Shown here: piece after piece, positions 37,062-50,411 of the stretch
Layout of the letters: every line of letters begins with the position of its first letter
Numbering within the stretch: the stretch's first letter is position 1
Source of the DNA: Volvariella volvacea V23
Taxonomy: Eukaryota > Basidiomycota > Agaricomycetes > Agaricales > Pluteaceae
Length of the DNA: 64,000 nucleotides
Direction of reading: 5' to 3'
Assembly (NCBI GenBank): GCA_000349905.1
Contig: KB722750.1
Coordinates: forward strand, 553,824-617,823
Notes under the pieces: generated by a model
Databases searched by the model: none
The model's input: only the letters and a program-made list of their open reading frames with translations
Told to the model about the DNA's origin: nothing
Program-made: the position numbers and the translations under genes

Positions 37062-39546
37062 TTAGGACATGTTGACATCAAGTCCTGTCCCCAGGCCTTG
37101 CGGTTGCTGACTGGATTGCTGTTGAGACTGTTGGTACAGCGCAGCGTATTGCATCTGCGCATACTGCTGTCTCTGCATCGTCGCAAATTGCTGCTGATAC
37201 GACATCGTCTGTTGAGGAACCGTTGGAGACGCTGGGTGACTGACAGATTGCTGCTGCGTTTGCAGAGTAAGCTGTTGAGTCAGAGAGTGGGTTGGCGGAG
37301 GTGTAAATGGAAGCGCTTGTGTGGTTTGTCCAAAGTACCCCATCTGCACTGCCGACACGGGAACTGGGGTCCCAGTTCGACTTGTGCTGGTTGCTCTGCT
37401 GACTGGGACACTTGCACTTCCTCCACGAATGCCCATCACTCGTCGGCGGCCTTCCCGACTCTCACCCTGACCGCTCAAACTGCCACGTTTCTCTCCGTCG
37501 ACAGAATGACCATGACTATCATGTTGCCTCCTGGAGCCAGAAAGGCACTCATGCTGCCCGCTGGCGAGCAAAGCAAGACCGATGGCACCGTGCTCACCGG
37601 AATGTTGGTAATGGTATCGCAGACCGTTCATGTTCTTATACCTTCTCTGGCAATCTCCAACCCCACATGCAAATGGCCGCAATCTTTTCTCTGCCTCACG
37701 CTCAACCTCTCTCAGCTCGCTTTCGGAAATGGAAGAAAGATCCGGGTACTCCGAAGCAATAAGCAGTGAAGATGCACCTACTCCCGTGGAACCGTCTTGA
37801 GAAGCGCTCCTCGTTAGGCCTGGATTTCCGCTTTCGGCAGCCTGCCTCTCCCGATCTCGCCTCTTCCTTTCGAGCAGGTCCTTCACGTGCTCCAAATCCT
37901 TTGGAGGCGCGAAATTGCAGCTACCGTGGGTGATGTGGTACTTGAGGCCGTTGGCCTGCTTGTAGCTCTTGTTGCAATTAGGCTTGGGGCACTTGAAGGG
38001 CTTAGAAAGCAACAGGGAAGAAGTTGGTCGACTCGTCAGGGAAGATGTGGACGAATGCCTTGTCAGGGTATTGGGCTTCGAGGTAGTGGGAGAGCGGGAT
38101 GTTGGAGAAATAGGCGTAGAAGGCACGCTCGAGATGGGTGTGTTTCCCTGGCTCAAGGCATGGGGGTGAACGCCTAGACTCGGACCATAGCCGCTGGTAG
38201 GCGATGGTACTCGGGAGGTTGCAGGAGTGCTCGCAGGAGTAGTGGTCCCGGAGAAGAGTAAAGCTGGCGTAACGCATCCGCCCTGCTGGTGACCTTGTTG
38301 GCCAAAGCCGTGCTGCAAATGAGCAAGATGGGGAGATTGCAATGCGCCACCTCCAGAAGTAGCCGCTCCGGCACCAGAAAGCATATTAGCCTCGTCAACA
38401 GAAGCGGCATTGTACTGCGCCCCGGGCAGGCATGACGAGTAATCGGAAGAGAAGCGAGCATATGGGTTGAACGCATCTTCCGGATTTGTGAAGGGCTGCG
38501 AGATCATGCCGCGGGAGGAGAACGGGGCAGTGGTTGTCAAGTTGAGATTGAGGCTGGGACGGGTACCAGCAGGTGCGGAAGGAGGGGAGTTTGATGACCT
38601 GCGGTTCGGATCAAATGTGGATGCATGAGGTGAGGGTGGTTGGGAAGCGTACGGTGAATGTGCCTGGTGGGTGTTGGGCTGATTTGGATAGAATGACGTA
38701 GGGGAGGGGTAGGAGGAGAGGGGTGTGGATATGGGCGTATCAGGGGGCGTTGGAGCACCCGATGACGGAGAAGAGTGGGCACTGGATGGTGGGGGCTGCA
38801 GGTGGTGCTGTGGTTGTTGGAAGTGTTGCAGGGGTTGGGTGCTATTGTCTAAATCCAGCTCTAGTTCCATCTCGTCTGGGTCGATAGGTGCTGAGTAAGG
38901 TTGTTGAGTCATCTGGGCAGGATAGTACGACGGTTGCTGGTGGCCTTGATGCTGCGGGTTTTGGAGAGGGGGATGCGATTGGGGATTGAAGGGCACTTGT
39001 ATTTGGGGCTGGGTGTTGGGTGCGTTTGGGTCGACAGCTGACAAGTGGACTTCTTCGAAATGCTCCAATAGGGCATGTAGGTCGTTGAGATGGAGACCGC
39101 AACATGTGTAGTTTCGGCACTGGGGCGACGGTAAGCTGAAAAGTCGAAAACGAAGGCACATATACTCACCAGTTCACCCTCGCGATCGAAGACATTTAGT
39201 GCGTTCATCAGCGACCCTCTATCGCTCTCTATCGACGAAGACATTTTGACGGTATTGGGACTGTAAAGGGGGTATATGCGCGTGAGAAAGAGCAGAAAAG
39301 GGAGAAAACGCAGACTTGCTCTAATGAATTGAGGAGATAGGCGGTTGGGGAGCCAGACGGGATTCTGGCGCCAAAGGAGCCGGCACGCCATGATATTGGA
39401 GAACCAAGAAAGTGACGGGTGAAAGAAGCAGGATTGAAGTCGCCGTTGGACCCGGTGTAGGAGCCAGTAGACATGGTGTGGTCTGGGTTGTGGCTGGAGG
39501 AGGGGAAGGCGATGGGCTGGGAGGAGGAGGGGGGATGGGACGACAT
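37062..39546 (-). CDS. Sfp1-like C2H2 zinc-finger transcription factor
   Basis: Predicted nuclear regulator, 781 aa; exons 39546-39316, 39226-39170 and 39119-37062. Yeast Sfp1 controls ribosomal-protein and growth genes. Shared features: an N-terminal block NALNVFDREGE followed by CRNYTCCGLHL..H..H, and two widely spaced C-terminal fingers of the GLKYH type, CPKPNCNKSYKQANGLKYH and CGVGDCQRRYKNMNGLRYH. Between them is a basic linker (LERKRRDRERQ). The rest is Pro/Ser/Gln-rich, with Gln runs at both ends. Two starts are possible (39546 or 39474). The middle splice is the only in-phase join to SDRGSLMNALNV that I found. Confidence 0.83.
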
Positions 39547-42500
39547 TATAAGTAGTTTGGAGACGACGAGGAGGAGGAGAATTGGAGTGCTGAATGAGAG
39601 GTCTGGTTGTTATTATCAATCGCATGCCCGAGCCAATTTATTCCCACGCACACGCTCCGACAAACCAAACCGCTGCCGAGCTGGCTCCACTGCCACATCG
39701 GAGCTTCAAATTAGCCCGTCCTGCACCGCCTCACTCCTCATGCTCGCCTCACGTCGGCCATCCAGCTGCTGCCCCAGCACTCGGATAGCCTCGTCCTGCT
39801 GATCCGCAGCGTCTCATCTCCAGCGCTTCCCAGCTGCCCTAAAGTCCACCGGCGGATAGCTCTCCGTACCTGGCTGCTCGCTAGCGAACCGCTGAGCCAC
39901 CTGAACTGCCTCAGGGGCGTGCTCCAACCGCCAGCCATGTGTCCAGGTTGCTGTTTGTCCGTTCATCGTGAGCAACACATTCCATTCCCCGGACAACTGC
40001 CCAGAGGGAAGCCGGCCAAACACAGATATCCATACTCTTTGGGCTTGGCACGTTCATGCTAGTCATCCTCTTCATTGACGTCGTTTCACAACTGGCGTGT
40101 GAGCCCGGTTCCAATTCAGAGGTGACGATGTCCAGCCGCTTCCATTCACTTCTAATCAGCTGTTCGGCAGATTGCGACAGAGGGATAATCTTAGGCCACT
40201 TTCTGAGAGACCGACAATCTCGTGTTGGGTATCATTATCTACGAATTGCCTGCGGCAGGGCAGTCATTAACTGCTCATTAACCTCTGCAAAGGGGTCTGC
40301 TCTCTTTGGCATGCACAAGGTATGTCTTACCTATTCATTACTTCATGCATGCAAAGCTTCATTCAATCAGTCTGTTTAGCTAAAGGCACCTTCAAAATAG
40401 ACACGTGCAGTTCTTGGGCGCTTCGTACCTCTCGTCCAAGATCCAAGCATCTTCCATCAGTTCTGCGACCAGCGACCAGGCCAAATTGTGCACACATGAT
40501 TAACATTTCTTAGATACCTCCTCGATGTTTCTCGAATCCATTTCCAGCTCCAAACATTGATACCAAGCCATTCTTCCGACCTAATCGCGACTTCCTTTCC
40601 CGGAACAATGCCAGGGTCGAGAACTGTCACCAGGCCATCAGGAGGTCTAACAGCGCAAGACAATTTGTCGAGGCCTGCACATCCTGATAGGGGCTTTCTG
40701 AATGGCGAGAAGACTATGATAGCTATCAGCATTGGTGTCGAGATTAACTCACTCTGTATCTCCTTGACGAAATTATCGATTACAGCATTCATTAACAGTG
40801 CATGATGTCATCACTTTTAGCGCAGTCTACAGCGCCTCTTGCGCAATTCGCTTCTAAATCGAATAGCACTAGTAGTGGCGAGCTTAATTCAAAGGTGTGA
40901 ATGACGGAAAGATCTAGGGTGCGGCACTTCGGCCACGTTATTGTGATCTCTCGACATACAGGTCGGGCCACCCTGGTATGCATGGTGCATGTACACGTAC
41001 ACGGCGCAATATCATACAGGAATGAAAGCCATCGTCATCCTCCAAAACGGCAATAACGATTGCCGGTCATCCTTGGGTTAGCGTCGAGCAAGAGCATCAG
41101 CGTCATTTCCGCAACTTGAATCGGTCTCTTGCACAGCCCGTGTTTGAACAGGATATCATCTCGTAGGCAGGAACACACTTGATCCGCTCATATTGCTCCC
41201 GCAGCGTCTGTCATTGCCGGCGATTCAGTGCACCTCCCTTCATCTATCTTCTTTCGCCATTGTGATATGTTCAGAGGATCACAGTGAGTCCACTCGTATG
41301 AAATGGAGCTCTCCAATAGCGCACACAATGACAACTTGGAGAGCACATGTCCACCTAGGCCAAACAAGAGGCCGAGTATTTCCCATGATACCTCACTTGG
41401 CCCGTGCCCATTTGTTTGCTCCTGTTCTTTGTTCCAAGTCCAACCAGTCTAGCTAACCAGCGAATGATTGGGAGGGAATTCCGAGATGGGGCAAGTATAG
41501 ATCGTGGAGTAAATGGATCCAGGTACACGCCGACCATTTCGAGCGAACTGATTGGCTGACCTGGCCGCGGTCGTGGCCGGTGCCCGCATCCACCACATAG
41601 AGTGCGGCCTAAACACGAATCGGTGCGGGTCGATGTTGATGGGCATTCGGGTGGGTCGGTTTCCTTAGCGAGCAGCATCAGCTGATTCCCTCCGTGCTTG
41701 CCCAATTCGCATGGGATTGGCTTAGTTCATCAAATCGACCTGATAAGATTGATTTAGGGTTGCGAACCAGTGGGATATCGCACCCTGCCTTCGAGGAAGA
41801 TCCCAAGCAGACCCCTAGGGTGAGTGCTTCGACAGAGTCGCTGAGAATGCCCGCCCCCTCGCCCGCTCATTCAGCACTCGGGCTCAGCTCCCAGCTGGAA
41901 TAATGCCGTTTGCTGCCGCTCAGGAGGGGGAGCAATGCCCATTTGTCATCCGCTCCATCTGACGCCATTGGCCGATTGTTGCCGGTCTTGAACTTAATGG
42001 GAATAGCATTCGCAACCTCCTCGCTCGCTCTCCCCGGGAGCCTTGAGTGTCGTGGCGTACAGTGGGCTCAGCAGGGGCTCGTCCTACGTTTGCTTACTAC
42101 TAAACTTGAGCCGACCAAGGTGATTGGAAACCTCAGGTCACGACCAGGCCGATCGTCGCAGGCTTACTGGCAATCTCACTCGCAATGGATGGGACGAGTC
42201 ACGTAGTGTATGGAGGTGGTGCTCCCACCGACTCCACGCTGGAGAATGAAGCCCATTGATGAACCAGCTCGTGCCATTGCCATCGTGTTGAAGGTGAGCA
42301 GGTAGCTGCGCATCTAGACGACATGAGAACCGCAAGGTTTGGACGAGTCTCGCGCAACGCGGGTCGCCAAGTTCCGCAGCAGCATGCGTCCATACAGATC
42401 GTATCGTATTTATTTTTGGTTGCATCGGTTGGAGACCACCGCTTGTCTCGTCTTGTCCATTCAGTGTTGACGACACACCCAGGCTGTGGGCAAAGGTACG

Positions 42501-45500
42501 AAGATGCGAAGTACTTGACTTGGAGTTCATCAGTCTTGGAAGAATCAGGAACAATTGCCACTGGGCTTCTCGAAATTCAATAACTCAGACCGTGGATACG
42601 CTTGGGTACCTGTAAGGTCCCCAAGCAGGGCCTGTTGGAGCTCTCTAGCGTGGCCATCAAATACCCTCCCGATTGTCAACTGAATTCGATCGGGAGCGCG
42701 TCGTTGAACAATATAACTCTAAGTTGGAACTTTCCGGCGCACTACTGCCCATCTTGCTCACCAAGATGCCCCCCACTTCTTCAAGCAGCATCTCTCCAAC
42801 GATTCCCCGCTCACTGTGAATGGATCCGGTCGCTTCATCCTCGGTTGCCGACGTCTTCTACAATTATCAGCGGAAGTTCGACAGGGGACCAGAAGCGATA
42901 TATGCTGGCATCCGGTGCCTGATTAGCAGCTCATCTGACTTCATCTCTCAACCTGCTTTCTTCCTCCGCTGGAGTAGCTTTGCGCTAATTATACACGGGT
43001 TTGACATCGCTACATTTCGCAAGAATAGCGTGTTCAATGTATTGTACTGTATAACCCCAGGCAGCCCCTAGGCTATCACCTGTCCAAGTCATCCAAAGTT
43101 GGAGGTCTTGTCCCCGAGTTACGTGGAAAATATGGAGAGCGGAATTACTGTATAAGACGATAAAGATACATCCGCGAAGATATCCCCGTTCCCCGTCAGC
43201 GCCGAGACGGGGATAACCACATGTGTATTCAATCATGCTAGCGCCCTGCTGCCTTTGTTCGCGATACCTCCAGGCCTGCAATACATTAGGCATCTGTCCC
43301 ACCGAACAACCACTCACGTTCTGCCATATCGTAACCCAATACAATGGGCCTACGGGATCCGGAACCCTCTCTAGTTACCTAACGGTCGACTGCATCGACA
43401 GGATGCCCCAAAGTAATCCCAGCAACCCAAACCGAGCCTACCAACGTTCACGGTGAACGGTTGGCCTCGTGTTACATCCCTAGATGGTCTGGACGTTTAT
43501 AGTCCCATCCCATCACGTCCCCTTTGTTATGCTTCTCCCAAGGTCTGGGTCGTCCACCCAGAATGGAAAGAGGGTCGTTTCAGCATCACAGGATATCAGG
43601 TGATGGGATGCTTACCCTGTGTGCGGGCTCAGGTTATCACACTCGTTGGGAGTGTGATATCTAGCCCTTCATGAACGCCCTATTCGTCAATATTATTTTC
43701 AGCGCATATAGAACCAGCAGATCCTGCATTGACAAAGGGCATCTCATTCCCGCTCATGAAATAGGCCCCTAAGAAGCCCATCTTTATCAACTCACCCCTA
43801 GTGGTTTAGACATCGTTGATTGATATGAAAGCAATATAAAGTAGGTTCATCATCTCTTGCTCCATTCTCGGCGTTTTACAAGTCGGGCATCTCATGAACA
43901 TAGTCCACACAGCATTCGACATTCCTAACCAGCACACATTAAGAAGACCACTCGCCAGAGTCACATTTGATGGCTCTAAATCTACCCATGGCCGCTATCA
44001 CTGCACAAGTTAGTCCAAGCCGCGTATTCATACTTCATGTTCTCACCATCTGTTTTGTTATGATTGCAACGTGCCTCGCATCGCGACTCGCGGCCTTCCT
44101 TTGTCCTTATGTTTGCGACTGCAGAACTTCTGAGATTGAATTGACTCTGAACACGAGGCCGCGAGTTGATCGTCATAGGCTCTTGAACGATGTGCTGGCA
44201 TATGGTCCATTGGGTGAAGTCCAGAAGAATTCTCTCACGAATCCAGGAACCCGTATGTTGGAGAGATTGTGAAATGGCGTGCGCATGACGACCTCCCTTG
44301 GTATGTTCGATGCCGTCAGTGGATCTTATCTGGTGAGTGCCACTTATTGAGTCAAGATGGAACGTAAGTGGTTGAATGTGTGGCCGCTTTATTGAATACA
44401 GGAGGTGGATACATAACGCGATCACGGAGGCGGCGTGTGCACAGCTAACGACCGCGTTAATCGCTTCGGCCTTAAAGTGCGCGTTCAAAGCACAGCTTTC
44501 GACCGATACTTGCGCTAACGTTGAGTCCAAACTACAACTCGACTTTAGAGCAATATACGTATATATCAAGCCTTCCGAAAATCCTCCTCCTTTGGCATCT
44601 CTTCTGCTTTGGGCAACAAAAAGCGGCCCTTGGGACAGGCTGTAATTTGTAAAAGCTTAAGTCGTGAGTAGCAATATTAACGAAATCCCTGGTGCCATTA
44701 GGGAATGCCCAGTTTGTCCAGTGTCCTGAATGTGAATATAGGGTGCACTCTAATAGGCATGAACATTTCACACCCGCACCATTACCACTTCCACAGAATT
44801 CACCCCAGTTTTCGAGTTGCTCGATTACTCTCGCATTGCTTGCTAGTACACACGCTCGTTTCAATTAACGGCCTTGAAGTACGACTTCTCTCGGGAATCA
44901 ATCATTGGACATCTCCCCAAGCTGTCAGGATCATAGCCCTCGCTCTTGCTCCGCACCACCGTTGATTGTTGGTTCGAACACATGCATTACCAATGGCTTC
45001 TCAAACTATACTATACGGCATTGCTTTGAGTACCCCGGCTCTCACAATGCTATGCCCGCGAGCCAGGTTGGGTTGCTAACTTCTCAAGGAGTAATAATAG
45101 AATGTTTCGACATTAGACGCTCCAACAGTGTGATTGTGGTGCGTGTTCGAAATTTATTGGGGCTCATTGGCACCTGTCACATGCATACAACACCACGAAT
45201 TGCACAAGAGCACATTCTTGACTTCCCGGCCATGACACTACTTTTGTTTCGATGGCGGTGGTAAGAGGGGCATGAGTTCTAGACTCCTACAGCACCAGTG
45301 TCGTAATAGACGTATTCTAGCCGCAGAGCTCAACAAGGGCTCCTCCAATAGGAAGGTATGTTATTCGCATCCAATTCGGTCGTTCCGACTTCTCCCATCA
45401 CTGTACGAGACAGATATCCACCTTGAATTGCTATCGCCATTCTCCTCGATTCTCACAGGAGCCAGTCGACCCTGAACGGTCCCACAGCGATATCGCTGCT

Positions 45501-47662
45501 ATCAGTGCATCAGTAATTTAAATATACCATCAGCACAAACTCGGGGTGCAGCACTCGTATTCGGGGTCACGAGTTTGGCATCAAGCTTCCCCGGATTGGA
45601 ATCTAACATCTTATATACAGCTGGCAATTCAGTTACTAGAAGGCCAAGTATCGGGCGCTATAAGACCAGGTGGATACGGTCTGCGTGTCCGCAAATGAAG
45701 AAATCCGGTCCTGGTCATTGGTCGTAGCCCCTAAATAGCAGAGCATTTAGCGTCAAATGGTACTTACTGTAAGTGTGAGTATCCTTGATGAACCAGCCCG
45801 TAAGAGTCTTCGATCCCGGTGATCCCCGTGCATGTGAGTCTGTTTCTGATCCGAGCACGAACTGGTGTTCGCCGAAGTGTCTGAAGGAAGCTTGTGCGGT
45901 CGAGCCCAAACTCATTTGTGAAGGCTGTTCATACATGTCGAAGAAGCGTCTAGAAGGGCGAACTGGTAGGCTAAAAACTGTACTTTGATGAACTGACTCG
46001 AATCAACCTTTGACATGCTCATTTTTTGCCAAGTTGTAGTCGGCAGTGCCCCAAGGTACTAGCTGGTGTCGGGATGTCGGTAGCACCGCCTTTTTAAATG
46101 AACGGTGCGTCAATCTATACCATCAGTGCCCCGAAACTTGAAAGACGGAACAATTTGAATGACCATGCATGTAGCTCCTTGTAGTGCGGAATTTGACAGA
46201 AGATCCAACCGAAAGGATCGACTATGGTCGGTTAGTACGATAGATCAGACGGAACCTCAGACGGAACACTCTACAGTTGATCAGCCCCGACGAATTCGAC
46301 GCAGTCAGCGGCGTAATGCCTACGGATCACATATTCACGCATCAACTCGCCCCGATCAGATTGGGCATCGGTCTTAACTATGCTCTGTGCTATCGGTGCA
46401 CAAAATGGGCATGCCATATTCTCACCCTATCTGGGTTAGGGCAAGGACATATGCCAGAAATTCAGTGAGCGATATGACTTACACAAGGCTTCTACTCAGA
46501 CGCAGCTCCAGGTGCGAAGCGCTTCACACCGATAGGGTTTGAAATGTTTGAAGCTGAAGGCTAAGCGTCGTTTACTCGTTATCGACATGCCATAACCTGC
46601 ACCTACATCAAAGGCGCAGCTTACATTTACCCCACCTCACACCTTACGGAGAAACCCACAACTCGCAATGCTTTAATAAACCCAAACTTCCTCAAAGCTG
46701 TGCTAGCCATGTGAGCGGGGTGTGTATCTATATCGCCCTCAATCCGGACGTCCCACTTAACTGCCTGTTGCACCTCCAGCCGCAGTTTTGGTCCTTGTCG
46801 CAGGCGCATCTCCAGCCTCAACGTGCACGCGGCATGTCTGGACGCGAGGCCTCGTGTTGATCCTAAAAGGCGATGAGCAAGAAGTTAGGCAGGTGTACAC
46901 CGTGTAAGTTGTTGTTTGATAAATCTCGGCACATGAGTGAGCAGTTAGTAAAATTCGGATGCCCAGTGGGCAGTGGTGTATACGGCGTTGAATTTGGCCA
47001 CTGAAACATTATACAAGGGTTTCAGCTGGGGCTCAGTTTTGCCTTATGTTTGTCATCTTCTGACTGGCACTGACTTACTACAGGACGCATGTTATGTCTT
47101 AATTACAGTCGTAGTGGGACATGAATACAGGCAAGAATTAATGTCACGAATGGGCTCCTCATGTAACCTTGGACAACATATTAAGCACCCAATCACCTAA
47201 ACACCACACGCATAGCGACCATAATTAAGCGATTTTTGCGACTTGGTAAGGAGTGTGTTTGTATCGAGTCGACTCAGTACGAATTTCAGTGCTACTCTGG
47301 CGAGTCGACAATACCTGTGGAATTAGACCACTTTCATGTGTACCTCAGCAGACCGTTTGAGTGGCCGATGCTGCGAAGTGGCACTTAGCGAGCTCGGCCG
47401 ACGCCCTGACAAGCGGGAATTCCCGCTATCGCTTTTTAGTAACCGGGTGGCGGTGTCGGCTTTTGACCGGATTAATATTCGCTGACTTTATCAAGCGACA
47501 AGGGCGAATGTTGCTTTTGCTTCTTACCACCTAGTGTGCGAGCATAGACGGTATCGTATGTGTTCGGAAGTAACTTCAGAAAGGAAGAAAGCCTGATATC
47601 ACTATTTTCTATAGGTATTCTGGTTCTAAAATTACTCGACTTTTCGCCGATAGCCCGAAGAT
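39547..47662. other. Gene-poor stretch of about 8.1 kb
   Basis: By far the longest interval without a supported gene in this window. No frame has a recognisable domain or family-like splice pattern. The best coding-like pieces are minus-strand 40792-40457 (111 codons with ATG) and 40023-39814. I see no LTRs, TIRs or transposase motif by eye. It may be decayed mobile or genic sequence, or hold long non-coding transcripts. Confidence 0.4.
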
Positions 47663-50171
47663 ATGATGCCCACACCCACGAGCTCAGGATACATGGCATT
47701 ACCACAAGAACCTCACGATGCAGGGCCCTCCAGATTTCCTGGTATCTCTTTCTCACAGAAAGCAAAACATGATGCAAAGTCACGGACACGATCCCATGCA
47801 CATGCAAGATCATCAATTGACTCGGAATGCGGCTCTGACCAATCCGACGCTGATAGTCAAGGTTAGGCCCGAGCGTTCCGTTTATTTTTCTTTTGTTATG
47901 TACACCTCCGCCCCACCTCACGAACTTCCCAATCGTGCCACAGATGACGACGATATTGTGCTAACAGAAGAAGAAAGCTCTCGAAAATCGTGGTTTTGCT
48001 TTGGAGTTAGTGGTGGACCAATGGGTAGATGCTATAGAAGGGTTAAGGGTGACTTTGAGAGTGTCAGGGATGTGGTGACGAATAATACGGGATTGCTGCT
48101 TATTATGGCCTCACAAGCGTTTTTCTCGTTGATGAATGTCGCTGTGAAGACATTGAACAGCATTGATCCACCAGTTTCGACGTTGCAGGTGAGTTAGTTT
48201 TCAGCATCTTTTTTGGACGCTTGTGATCGCGTGTGAGCGCCTATGCTACATGTGTATGCATGCATGGCAAGTTCAAGCGCACTCGTTCCCTTATATTCAG
48301 TGGTAGCACTCTAGCCTACTCAGAATACTGACGAATCTTTTGCATAGCTAATATTTGTCCGAATGGTGAATACCGCCCGATCTTCTAATTCTTTATTGTG
48401 CGGATCTAACTCGTGATTTTAGGTCATTACTTATATTTGTAGCATGGCATACATGTTAGTCCGATATCACATTCCACCTAACCAAATGAACTCATTTAGC
48501 CCTATTGATTACACAAAGGCTCGGAGCTGGTATACCCCATCCCTTCACGGGTCCTCCAGGGGTCCGATTGCTCCTTCTTGTTCGTGGATTCTCTGGGTAA
48601 GTCCAATGTCAACAGATCCCGCTGTCATGCTATCATCTCGTAACTTTCGATATCCAATCAAATCTCGTTCGCGTACTTATTCCGAGCCCTCGTATTTAGA
48701 TTTTTTGGTCTCATGGGAATTTATTTCTCCCTCCAATACTTATCGTTATCCGACGCAACGGTCTTGACCTTCTTGGCACCCCTTGGAACTGCGATTTCCG
48801 GTGCAGTCTTTCTGGGAGAAAAGTTTGGTAGAAAGGAAGCTCTAGCAGGACGTATGTTATCTCCCCTTCATTGCCCCGTCCCCTTTCATCACTACATTTT
48901 CCCTGTCGTGCACATTGTACTAACGGAACCTCCATCTAATAAATTGTATCCAGTCATTAGTCTTCTCGGAGTGGTCCTCATTGCTCGTCCAACCGCGATT
49001 TTCGGTAATCATACCGATTTGAATTTGCAGTCGAACCTAGATGCGGCATTCGGCAATGACGCAACTCTCGAATTGTCAACTGTGATTCCAACCGACAAGG
49101 TGACGCCTACCGAAAGGTTGATTGCAGTCGGGTACGTGCATATGGTATTTCAGTTGCGGCACCTCCAATGACTGGGTTGTGGATGAAATATAAATGGGCA
49201 GTGTTGCGATGCTGGGAGTTGTAGGAGCTACTGGTGCATGTGAGTGCTATAGTTCTTCCTCAAGACGTCTTCGCCTTGGCATACACTAACTGCGAGACGC
49301 GTGTATGCCCTAGATACCACGCTCCGTGCAATTGGTAAACGGGCGCACACCCTACACTCTCTGGTCTCCTTCTCTTCCCAATGTGTCATTGTTTCTTCCA
49401 TCGGGTGCGTTCTCCCACCTTATCTATATCCTTCTGGTTTTCGGTTTATTCCACGTTCAACCCCCCCCTCCCCCCTTTTGGAACGAGCAACGACTTACAC
49501 TAATTATTGTCCCGCAATATTGTAGAATGATAGCTACTAAAACGCCACTCGTGATACCAACCCAATTGGACTGGCTTGGAATGTTATTCATGATTGGCAT
49601 ATTCGGTTTCGTTGCCCAGGTCTTGTTAACCATGGGTTTACAACGCGAGGCGGCCGGCAGGGGTACTATGGCCATTTATACTCAAGTAAGCAAAACACAT
49701 CTCCTTGATGAACATACCGCACTTGCGCGCTCTTTGCATCATCAAATATCAGCAATTGATCATAAATCACGGTACCTCCATAGGTCATATTCGCTACCAT
49801 ATTGGAGAGGATATTTTTCCATACATCTCCCCCTTTCTTGTCCATCATAGGAACGGTCCTTATTCTCAGTTCGGCCCTCTACGTCGCGGTAAGCGCCCTG
49901 TTTTGACCTCTGGACTTTACACTGACACATCTACCCTCCTATCACCGCCCTTGTACTACGGTATTAGTTAACAAAAGAGCGCTCAAAGGAAGACAAAACA
50001 GCAAAAGCACGAATCACGCTTGCGCAAATAGAAGAGGAAGCACTGGAAGAAGGATTGCTGAATCGTGAAAGCGGTGAATCTCGATGGTCCGGCGACGGCG
50101 GATTAGATAGCCAGAGTGATAGGGGACCTACTACTAGTGGTGAAAGTAGAGATCAGCGCAAAACGGCTTGA
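47663..50171 (+). CDS. EamA/DMT-family membrane transporter (SLC35G-like)
   Basis: Predicted integral membrane transporter of the drug/metabolite superfamily, 499 aa in 12 exons: 47663-47861, 47944-48188, 48348-48365 (18 nt), 48423-48454, 48519-48596, 48700-48851, 48954-49131, 49202-49239, 49314-49404, 49526-49685, 49784-49888, 49968-50171. The N-terminal about 100 residues are hydrophilic, with a DDDD/EEE acidic stretch. About ten hydrophobic segments follow (for example LLLIMASQAFFSLMNVAVK, FFGLMGIYFSLQYL, VISLLGVVLIARP, IGIFGFVAQVLLTMG), arranged as two EamA halves. The hallmark SDATVLTFLAPLGTAISG lies at the end of the first half. The C-terminal tail is charged and cytosolic. Substrate unknown. 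Confidence 0.87.
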
Positions 50172-50411
50172 GGATGCCAATCGGGTCCAAGCAGATTACT
50201 ATGAGGACAATATTCGTACACGGTTAAATGCCTAAAGTATAAGAGCTTGTATCCCAAGCTGAGGTAGTGTCTGTCATCACGAGCGTGACACAATGTGACA
50301 CGACGGTCACCTCTGACGAGCAAATTTCACTGGCACCAACTCGAAATCTCGAAAATCAACTATCACGCTCCCAATATCTACAGCATTTAATAACTTTTCA
50401 CTTCCCGTACA

